Origin: JAUVDZ01 sp964346325
GTDB taxonomy: Bacteria > Patescibacteriota > Gracilibacteria > UBA1369 > PNNO01
Assembly: GCA_964346325.1 (NCBI GenBank)
Contig: CAYFUK010000045.1
Coordinates: 1-8,889, forward strand
Direction: 5' to 3'
Length of the DNA: 8,889 nucleotides
The position numbers were made by a program, and so were the translations under genes. Under the pieces are notes generated by a model. That model was not told where the DNA came from, did not search any database, and saw only the letters and a program-made list of their open reading frames with translations. This document shows positions 1 to 5,253 of the stretch, one piece after another. Every line of letters starts with the position of its first letter. Position 1 is the stretch's first letter.

Positions 1-633
1 ATCATTTACTTTTTTAAGAATTCCGCTCATAAAAAAAGCACTGAATTCTTTTAGTTTTTCATAATCCGCTTCTTCTTCATTGGCTTCAAGGTAGTCTCTT
101 AAAATAAAAGCGCATAGCTGAATTAAAGGTAATTTAATCTGTTCATCTTCGTCATAAACCGTTTTAATAAGTCTGTTTGGATTTTCCAATGCTGATTTCA
201 AAATATTTTTAAGCCAGTCATCGATTCTTACTTTTAATTTTATCGGAAGTAGTTCGTCTTTATCGTATTTGGCCAAAGAAACGTAGTCCGCTTCCGGTAG
301 ATCTTCGGGACGTGAAAGGAGTTTTTTGCTTTCAGGATCTTCCAGTACATCCTCATTACCCAGTAAAACAATACTCAAAATGAATATGGGCGGGATGTTT
401 TGCTCCAAAAGCCGTGCAACAAGAAGCATCACATCCTTTTTTTGATGATTTTTTACAAATTTTGTAAGAATCTTGATCAGCTTTTCTTCCTTTTGTCTGA
501 CTTTTTGCTCGCCTTTCTTAAGGGCTTTAATTTGTGTTTGAGATGCTTTTATTCTTTCCTTGAACTTTTCAAAAGAAGCCGCATCCACCTGTCCGGAATC
601 CTCAACTGCACCAAAAGATTCAAAATCCGCCAT
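1..633 (-). CDS. Unrecognised acidic helical protein, 3' end beyond window
   Basis: This open frame runs from an ATG at 633 to the left edge without a stop, giving 211 codons of an incomplete protein. An in-frame TAA lies three codons upstream of the ATG, so this start is the first one possible. I do not recognise the family. Residues about 20-65 are Lys/Glu/Gln-rich and look like a coiled coil; residues about 68-92 form a hydrophobic stretch containing NIPPIFILSIVLLGN, which reads as a buried helix pair more than a membrane span; the rest is charged and helical (WLKNILKSALENP, LIQLCAFILRDYLEANEEE). There is no signal peptide. It follows the small membrane-protein gene by 14 bp on the same strand and has its own TATAAT 5 nt before the ATG, so it may be transcribed both with rpmA and alone. 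That it is coding is well supported; its function is unknown. Confidence 0.85.
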   Translation of the reverse strand, partial: MADFESFGAVEDSGQVDAASFEKFKERIKASQTQIKALKKGEQKVRQKEEKLIKILTKFVKNHQKKDVMLLVARLLEQNIPPIFILSIVLLGNEDVLEDPESKKLLSRPEDLPEADYVSLAKYDKDELLPIKLKVRIDDWLKNILKSALENPNRLIKTVYDEDEQIKLPLIQLCAFILRDYLEANEEEADYEKLKEFSAFFMSGILKKVND

Positions 634-638
634 AAATA

Positions 639-644
639 ATTATA
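639..644 (-). promoter_or_regulatory. -10 box (TATAAT) for a probably leaderless transcript
   Basis: Read on the minus strand, a perfect TATAAT ends 5 nt before the ATG at 633, so transcription would begin at or next to the start codon. I see no convincing -35 hexamer at 16-18 bp, and the local AT-richness means a chance match is possible. Confidence 0.35.
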
Positions 645-647
645 AAT

Positions 648-905
648 TTAAGTTGCACTGCCGGGTGCGAACGCATTATAAATCCATGCCAAAACAACTC
701 CGCAAACAAATCCGTCAATAAATCCAAAAATCAAACCGGCAACCGAACCCTGTAAAGAAATTTCATAATAAGGATAAACTCCCAATAAAAGTTCCGCCCA
801 GTGTTGAAGATAACCCGTATATGTTGCTAAAATTGTCATTATAAAAATTGACAATCCTCCAATAATTCCGAGCGAGAGTCCAAGTGCTTTTGCTGATAAT
901 TTCAT
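648..905 (-). CDS. Small two-helix membrane protein (phage-holin-like family)
   Basis: An 85-residue protein with two hydrophobic helices, about residues 7-29 and 53-79, joined by a short loop containing GVYPYYEISLQG. The pattern of a Lys-rich N-terminus (MKLSAKALGLSLGI), a YPxYxIS loop and GLIFGFIDGFVCGVVLAWIYN matches a widespread family of small bacterial and archaeal membrane proteins that databases often label 'bacteriophage holin'. I make that match from memory. No endolysin or phage gene is nearby, so lysis is not implied; a general small inner-membrane protein of unknown role is the safer reading. It starts 17 bp after the rpmA stop on the same strand, has no visible Shine-Dalgarno site, and is probably read from the rpmA transcript. 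Its stop is TAA. Confidence 0.8.
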   Translation of the reverse strand: MKLSAKALGLSLGIIGGLSIFIMTILATYTGYLQHWAELLLGVYPYYEISLQGSVAGLIFGFIDGFVCGVVLAWIYNAFAPGSAT

Positions 906-922
906 AACTTTTTGGTTAGAGT

Positions 923-1210
923 TTATTTGGATGCCTTTTCAAGTACATTCACAAAAATATCTTTAAATTTTCTGCCATCATATTTTTTGATGCGTTTTTC
1001 AGTATATTTAACTTCACCTGATTTCAAGGCAAAAAGAGTGTGATCTTTACCTATTCCAACGTTTTCTCCGGCATGAAACTTAGTTCCGCGCTGTCTAACT
1101 ATTATACTTCCGGCCGGAACATTCTGCCCGCCCCAAACCTTAACTCCAAGGCGTTTGGCAACCGAATCTCTGCCGTTTTTGGTTGATCCACCTGCTTTAG
1201 TCTTTGACAT
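923..1210 (-). CDS. rpmA: Large-subunit ribosomal protein bL27
   Basis: bL27 sits in the 50S subunit and its N-terminal tail reaches the peptidyl-transferase centre, where it stabilises tRNA. The family signature is clear: KAGGSTKNGRDS near residues 5-16, KRLGVKVWGGQ at 19-29, and GSIIVRQRGTKFHAGENVGI at 34-53, followed by GKDHTLFAL. At 95 residues it has the usual length. The N-terminus reads MSKTKAGGS where most bacteria have MAHKKAGGS, and there is no extra presequence of the kind cleaved by Prp in Firmicutes. The usual partner gene rplU (bL21) is not upstream: the next gene in that direction is the divergent M23 peptidase. The start is fixed by the conserved N-terminal tail. No strong Shine-Dalgarno is visible; a weak TAAGAT lies 3 nt before the ATG. 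Confidence 0.97.
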   Translation of the reverse strand: MSKTKAGGSTKNGRDSVAKRLGVKVWGGQNVPAGSIIVRQRGTKFHAGENVGIGKDHTLFALKSGEVKYTEKRIKKYDGRKFKDIFVNVLEKASK

Positions 1211-1290
1211 AATATCTTACTTAACAATTAAGCATGAAGATTTTAATTGATTATTAGCTTTATTGCAAGAAAAAAATGTTTAGAAACGTT

Positions 1291-1326
1291 TAGACCGAGT
1301 CTGGCGGGTAGACCGAGTCTGGCGGA
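1291..1326. repeat. Tandem 18-bp direct repeat, two near-identical units
   Basis: Units TAGACCGAGTCTGGCGGG (1291-1308) and TAGACCGAGTCTGGCGGA (1309-1326) differ only at the last base. A decayed third unit (TAAACCGGGT) begins at 1327, and a GTTTAGA pair just upstream (1278-1284, 1288-1294) may be further decay. The repeat is clearly richer in G+C than the surrounding DNA. It lies in the divergent intergenic region between rpmA and the M23 gene. It could be an intergenic repeat family or a pair of protein-binding sites; nothing here decides. Confidence 0.85.
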
Positions 1327-1342
1327 TAAACCGGGTACAAGA

Positions 1343-1363
1343 GGTGAATTTGGGAATTTCACC
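1343..1363. promoter_or_regulatory. Hairpin/inverted repeat directly upstream of the M23 promoter
   Basis: GGTGAA (1343-1348) pairs with TTCACC (1358-1363); inside, after one T-T mismatch, two more A-T pairs close a GGG loop. The element ends 1 bp before the proposed -35 hexamer at 1365. Position and symmetry fit an operator for a dimeric regulator. It is not followed by a T-run in either direction, so it does not look like an intrinsic terminator. Confidence 0.4.
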
Positions 1364-1364
1364 C

Positions 1365-1393
1365 TTTATATAAAGGCTTTTTTGAGGTATAAT
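1365..1393 (+). promoter_or_regulatory. Sigma70-type promoter of the M23-yjbQ-nth cluster
   Basis: A -35 TTTATA (1365-1370, 4 of 6 consensus), a 17-bp spacer and a perfect -10 TATAAT (1388-1393). The ATG at 1414 lies 20 nt after the -10 box, leaving a leader of only about 12-14 nt (AAACAAACAAAA-like) without a Shine-Dalgarno motif. This is the best-formed promoter in the window. Confidence 0.55.
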
Positions 1394-1413
1394 ATAAAGA
1401 TAAACAAACAAAA

Positions 1414-2874
1414 ATGTCTGAAAAAATAAAAAAAATAATTGCCATCGCACTTATTCTTGGCATACAGGCAGCAGGGCTGTCAGTTGTTTATGCGGAAGAA
1501 AGCGAGGAAGAAAAACAAAAAGTTCCTGTCCGGCAGGAACAGGATCTGAAAAATGAAAAATTTCTGCTACAGCTAAAAAATCAGCTTCAAAACGCACGAA
1601 ACGAGTATTTTCAGGTTAGCAAAAGTATTGATGAAGCAAAAGAACGGTTAATTACAAGCCGCGATGTAATAAGTTCCCTTAATGCACAAATCGAAAACCT
1701 GGATTATTTAATCTCGAACACCCAGGCTAAAATCAGAAATGTTGAAAAACAAATATCGGAAAAACAAAACCTTATTGAGTTATATCGTGATGAAATCAAA
1801 ATAAAACAAATCGAACTCGAAAACCAAAAACTTGTATTAAGAGACTATTTAAGAGCACTTTATTTACAGGAAAACACCTTTTTAAGCAAGAAAGGCGACC
1901 CCGATATAAGCGCATCAAAACTGCTTCTGGGAGATGCCTCAATCGGAGATACTTTTAAAGAAATCGAATATTATGCGATTTTAAAACAAACAGGGCAAAA
2001 TATTTTCGGCAAACTTGAAACGGTTCAAAATGAATATAAAACAGCAAGGCTTCAATTGCAGCAAACAAGGCAAAAACTTAAAAAGCTTGACCGTGAACTC
2101 GAAGACGAAAAAAAGAATCTAAAACTGCAAAAACACGCAAAAAATGGATTACTTACACAAACAAAAGGTGAAGAAAAAATATACAGAGAGCTTATTGCCC
2201 AGTCAAAGCGCGAACAATTGGCTATAGTTGAAGAAGTAAATAAACTTAAAGAAAACCTGACATTCATTGAAACCAAAATTAATGAAGATGGCGAAAATTT
2301 TGACCCCGACAATTATAAAGATTTAATTAATCCTAATGTAAGAGCGGTATATGACTTTGAAATGCTTGGTGAATTCGCAACAGGTGAAAAGCTTAACTGG
2401 CCCGTTGAGCCGAGCAGAGGTATCAGCGCTTACTTCCAGGATTCCTCTTATTTAAAGGCGTTTGGCATTCCGCACAGGGCTATAGATTTGCCCGTTCCGC
2501 AGGGCAGTGCCGTTAGAGCGCCGGCCTCGGGTGTTGTATATAAAGTAAAAGATAATGGTGATTCAAGTTACTCGTATATTATTCTGGCTCATAAAGGAGG
2601 TTTGTTAACAGTTTACGGACATATGTACCAGGTTATGGTTGATGAACGTGATGTTGTTTTGCCCGGGGAAGTTATCGGGCTTTCGGGAGGTATTCCGGGT
2701 ACGAAAGGTGCGGGTTACCTGACTACGGGAGCACATCTTCACTTTGAAACCGTTAAAAACGGTAAACATGTTGATCCTTTATATTTGATGGATCTTGATA
2801 AAATCGATGAAGAATATATTCCCGAACATTTTAAAGATCTTGATTTATTGGACTTGGAAGATAATGAGGAATAG
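1414..2874 (+). CDS. Secreted coiled-coil M23 family zinc endopeptidase
   Basis: Probable peptidoglycan endopeptidase acting outside the cytoplasmic membrane. Residues 1-27 form a signal peptide (KIKK, then IIAIALILGIQAAGLSVV, likely cut after VYA27). Two long Lys/Glu/Gln-rich coiled-coil stretches follow, about 45-145 and 200-290, giving the coiled coil plus LytM layout of EnvC-like murein hydrolases and activators. The C-terminal M23 domain spans about 345-455 and all expected residues are present: HxxxD at H354/D358 and HLH with H443 as zinc ligands, with YGHM (H403) and H441 as the catalytic histidines. It should therefore be an active enzyme and not a degenerate EnvC-type activator. The tail (about 460-486) is strongly acidic. 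It leads a plus-strand cluster, with yjbQ beginning 14 bp after its TAG stop. The start is supported by the signal peptide and the promoter just upstream. Substrate bond and any FtsEX-type partner are unknown. Confidence 0.93.
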   Translation: MSEKIKKIIAIALILGIQAAGLSVVYAEESEEEKQKVPVRQEQDLKNEKFLLQLKNQLQNARNEYFQVSKSIDEAKERLITSRDVISSLNAQIENLDYLISNTQAKIRNVEKQISEKQNLIELYRDEIKIKQIELENQKLVLRDYLRALYLQENTFLSKKGDPDISASKLLLGDASIGDTFKEIEYYAILKQTGQNIFGKLETVQNEYKTARLQLQQTRQKLKKLDRELEDEKKNLKLQKHAKNGLLTQTKGEEKIYRELIAQSKREQLAIVEEVNKLKENLTFIETKINEDGENFDPDNYKDLINPNVRAVYDFEMLGEFATGEKLNWPVEPSRGISAYFQDSSYLKAFGIPHRAIDLPVPQGSAVRAPASGVVYKVKDNGDSSYSYIILAHKGGLLTVYGHMYQVMVDERDVVLPGEVIGLSGGIPGTKGAGYLTTGAHLHFETVKNGKHVDPLYLMDLDKIDEEYIPEHFKDLDLLDLEDNEE

Positions 2875-2882
2875 GCTACAAT
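2854..2882 (+). promoter_or_regulatory. Promoter for leaderless yjbQ-nth transcript
   Basis: TTGGAA (2854-2859, 4 of 6 of the -35 consensus), a 17-bp spacer and TACAAT (2877-2882, 5 of 6 of the -10 consensus). Only 6 nt separate the -10 box from the yjbQ ATG at 2889, so the first transcribed base would be about the A of the ATG. It overlaps the end of the M23 gene. Confidence 0.5.
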
Positions 2883-2888
2883 CAAGCC

Positions 2889-3305
2889 ATGAGTGCATAT
2901 ACGGAATATTTAATGTTCAACACTAAAAGCCGCTACGATACTGTGCATATAACTGATGAAGTAACGGATATTGTTGCTGAAAGCGGGATTCGGGAAGGTA
3001 TGTGTCTTGTTTCCGCAATGCATATTACGGCAGGGGTTTATGTTAATGATTTGGAAAGCGGTTTGATTGAAGATATTCAGGAATGGCTGGAAAAGCTGGC
3101 TCCTTACGGTGAAAATTACAAACATCATCAAACAGGAGAAGATAACGGTGATGCTCACTTAAAAAGAATTCTTATAGGACATCAGGTTATAATTCCGATA
3201 ACTTCCGGCAAACTTGATTTGGGAACCTGGGAAAGAGTATTTTACGCCGAATTTGACGGACAACGAAAGAAAAGAGTCATTGTTAAGGTAATGGGTGAAA
3301 AATGA
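2889..3305 (+). CDS. yjbQ: YjbQ/UPF0047 family protein (minor thiamine-phosphate synthase activity)
   Basis: A 138-residue cytoplasmic protein of the UPF0047 family, whose E. coli member YjbQ has weak thiamine-phosphate synthase activity; the main physiological role is unsettled. Family landmarks are in order: HITAGVYVND at residues 45-54 (the family usually has HTxA...NE, so Asp54 replaces the usual Glu), LAPYGENYKHH at 70-80, NGDAHLKRILIGHQVIIPIT from 86, GKLDLGTWERVFYAEFDG at 107-124, then a basic strand ending VKVMGEK. The His residues at 45, 80, 90 and 98 are candidates for the family's metal-binding site. Length is normal for the family. The TGA stop overlaps the nth start as ATGA, which implies translational coupling and that TGA is read as stop. 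No other thiamine gene is in the window. Confidence 0.93.
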   Translation: MSAYTEYLMFNTKSRYDTVHITDEVTDIVAESGIREGMCLVSAMHITAGVYVNDLESGLIEDIQEWLEKLAPYGENYKHHQTGEDNGDAHLKRILIGHQVIIPITSGKLDLGTWERVFYAEFDGQRKKRVIVKVMGEK

Positions 3306-3934
3306 AAAAATTAGCATACGAATATTTCAACAGATTAAGTAAAATGTACCCCAATGCCAAATGCGCATTGAATTTCGGTAATGCCTGGGAATTGCTTGTA
3401 GCTACAATTCTATCAGCCCAATGTACCGATAAAAGAGTTAATATTGTTACTCCCCCGCTTTTTAAAGAATTTCCCACAATTCAGGCTTTTGCCCATATCC
3501 CCATACATGATCTTGAACAAAAAATTAGATCAACCGGATTTTACAGAAACAAAGCTAAAAACATTAAAGCGGCCGCTAATAAAATTCTGGATGATTTTGA
3601 TGGCAAAGTTCCGGATAATATGGAAGATCTGGTTAAAATTCCCGGTATTGCCAGAAAATCGGCGAATGTAATATTATATGTTTGGTTCGATAAAAATGAA
3701 GGCGTTGTTGTAGACACACATGTTAAAAGAATCTCGAATCGGCTTGGCTTAACAAAACATAAAAATCCCGTAAAAATAGAAAAAGATCTGATGAAATTAT
3801 ATAAACAAAAAGACTGGGGAAAACTGGCTTATTACATGGTTGAGCACGGAAGAGCTCTTTGTAAAGCACCGACACCAAAATGTGCGGATTGTGACTTGAA
3901 TGATATATGCCCCGGTGCAAAAAAATATTTGTAA
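3302..3934 (+). CDS. nth: Endonuclease III (DNA glycosylase/AP lyase)
   Basis: Bifunctional base-excision-repair enzyme that removes oxidised pyrimidines and cuts at the abasic site. The 210-residue length is typical. Visible landmarks: LSAQCTDKRVN at residues 37-47; the helix-hairpin-helix LVKIPGIARKSANVIL at 110-125 with catalytic Lys119; VVVDTHVKR at 135-143 with catalytic Asp138; and a complete [4Fe-4S] cluster loop Cys187-X6-Cys194-X2-Cys197-X5-Cys203 near the C-terminus. All key residues are intact, so it should be active. The start overlaps the yjbQ stop by 4 bp; AAGG at 3285-3288 lies a rather long 13 nt upstream, so coupling more than a Shine-Dalgarno site probably drives initiation. 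Its stop is TAA, 33 bp before the next gene. Confidence 0.97.
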   Translation: MKKLAYEYFNRLSKMYPNAKCALNFGNAWELLVATILSAQCTDKRVNIVTPPLFKEFPTIQAFAHIPIHDLEQKIRSTGFYRNKAKNIKAAANKILDDFDGKVPDNMEDLVKIPGIARKSANVILYVWFDKNEGVVVDTHVKRISNRLGLTKHKNPVKIEKDLMKLYKQKDWGKLAYYMVEHGRALCKAPTPKCADCDLNDICPGAKKYL

Positions 3935-3954
3935 TTTTTAATCACAGAATTCAT

Positions 3955-3960
3955 TATAAT
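3955..3960 (+). promoter_or_regulatory. -10 box (TATAAT) for a probably leaderless transcript
   Basis: A perfect TATAAT ends 7 nt before the ATG at 3968 in the short nth-to-406-residue gene spacer. The only -35-like sequence nearby, TTGTAA at 3929-3934, has a long 20-bp spacer. An ATG at 3964 hits a stop after two codons, so 3968 is the usable start. Confidence 0.42.
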
Positions 3961-3967
3961 TAAATGT

Positions 3968-5188
3968 ATGTTTGAAAACGATCTTTGTCCGATTCTTGAT
4001 GGAAATAAATCAAAAGAAGAATTTCCCAAGGAACCATATATAGACTTTAAACAAATAACTCAAAGCAGAGTTAATGATGCAATGACCGCTGAAATTTTAA
4101 GGAACCCGGATTTTGTTGAAAAATACGGAAATCCGCATGACCGGGATGAAGATGACTGGAACGATTTAACAACATCTCCGCTTGATGCTGAAGATCAAGC
4201 TCAAGTAAACGTATTCGGCCAAATGCAGGATATTCTTAATGCATACCCGAACCAGGAAATCGTTAAAGAAAAATTGTTCCGGTTTATGTCTTCGTTAAGC
4301 AAAAGAGAAACCAAGTACGCAATTGAGTTTATTAAACTTAAAATAGACGAAACAATTGAAGGTATCAAAAAAGAAATACTTACGGGCAACTTTAATCCGG
4401 ATGATGAAAATTATTATAATTTTTTAGCTACATTAAGAACAAATATCACACTGAAATATCCTCTGAATAGCCTTATATTGAAATCCATTATTGAAGGATT
4501 GTTCAAGATGTACATTGAACTTAAAACCTCAAACATAACTTCACAAATAAGTCTGCATGCATTACATAAACATATTGAACTCTTTGTAAGCGGAATAGCG
4601 GGTTTGAACTCTACCTTGCCGGATAATTTATTAGATGATTTAAAACAATTGTGTGATTACACTGAAAAAGATGAATTAATACAAAGGCCATTGTCAAAAT
4701 CGGGAGAACACAGTCCGGTCACTTTCACTTCGATTCCATCACCTGATGCATTCCCTGATATTGAACCTTATAAATCACAGGCCGTGGATATTATAGAAGA
4801 TATACGAGATATAGTTTGTGAATCACTGGAAAGAATAAGTTCTTTCAGCAAATATTTTGATATAAAGGCCGAACTGAATATTGCTGAAATTAAGAGCGGA
4901 AAGTCTGAATCTAAAGAAAAAATTTTTCTTTCAATTTGCAGCTCGGAAAAAAGAAAAGTTGAAAAGTCATTTGAAAAAATAAATCTATTACAAGAAAATT
5001 TACAGGAAATAATGGTAAAAATGCAAAAACAAGGTCAAACTATTAATAGAGAATTACTACCCGATTATATTGAAGCGGTTGAACAATATATTGCAGATAT
5101 ATGGCAGAAAGCCCTTTTTCCGCACTTATTATTTTATGCACATCTAATATTTGGCGAAATGCCTACAAACAAGCCAAAATGGTTTTAA
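3968..5188 (+). CDS. Unrecognised helical cytoplasmic protein, 406 residues
   Basis: I do not recognise this family. The protein is rich in Lys, Glu, Asp, Ile and Leu, has no signal peptide and no membrane span, and appears almost wholly helical. The first 75 residues are acidic and probably loosely structured (DRDEDDWNDL at 58-67); helices run about 80-235; a Pro/Ser-rich linker covers about 240-268; a coiled-coil-like helical part covers about 270-360. The C-terminus carries IADIWQKALFPHLLFYAHL (375-393) then IFG, which matches the C-terminus of the next protein without gaps. It lies 33 bp after nth and 65 bp before its likely paralogue. Stop is TAA. Base and codon usage look like the neighbours, so there is no sign of recent transfer. 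A structural or scaffold role is possible, but nothing in the sequence shows a catalytic motif. Confidence 0.85.
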   Translation: MFENDLCPILDGNKSKEEFPKEPYIDFKQITQSRVNDAMTAEILRNPDFVEKYGNPHDRDEDDWNDLTTSPLDAEDQAQVNVFGQMQDILNAYPNQEIVKEKLFRFMSSLSKRETKYAIEFIKLKIDETIEGIKKEILTGNFNPDDENYYNFLATLRTNITLKYPLNSLILKSIIEGLFKMYIELKTSNITSQISLHALHKHIELFVSGIAGLNSTLPDNLLDDLKQLCDYTEKDELIQRPLSKSGEHSPVTFTSIPSPDAFPDIEPYKSQAVDIIEDIRDIVCESLERISSFSKYFDIKAELNIAEIKSGKSESKEKIFLSICSSEKRKVEKSFEKINLLQENLQEIMVKMQKQGQTINRELLPDYIEAVEQYIADIWQKALFPHLLFYAHLIFGEMPTNKPKWF

Positions 5189-5232
5189 TTATATAAAAAA
5201 TATGTTATAAAAAAATCTAATACTTTTTAGTA

Positions 5233-5238
5233 TACAAT
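5233..5238 (+). promoter_or_regulatory. Possible -10 box (TACAAT) of the 740-residue gene
   Basis: TACAAT ends 15 nt before the ATG at 5254; a second candidate, TATAAA at 5248-5253, directly abuts the ATG. Neither has a clear -35. A small ATACT-TTTT-AGTAT dyad (5220-5233) touches the first. The whole spacer is so AT-rich that a chance match is likely. Confidence 0.25.
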
Positions 5239-5253
5239 AAAATAACCTATAAA

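Noticed and set aside
400..639. 79-codon plus-strand open frame at the left end
   Set aside because: It is antisense to the long open minus-strand frame 1-633, which has a clean start, protein-like composition and a -10 box. The plus frame is Phe/Leu-rich shadow sequence.
648..905. Prophage remnant suggested by the holin-like protein
   Set aside because: No endolysin, capsid, integrase or attachment-site repeat is present, and the gene sits tightly behind rpmA; the holin label of this family is a database convention.
1247..1429. 60-codon plus-strand open frame in the rpmA-M23 intergenic region
   Set aside because: It is produced by the 18-bp repeat staying in frame, contains the M23 promoter, and runs into the M23 gene in another frame; no domain or start signal supports it.
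5220..5233. ATACT-TTTT-AGTAT hairpin as terminator of the 406-residue gene
   Set aside because: A 5-bp AT-only stem without a following T-run is too weak; it may be chance in very AT-rich DNA.
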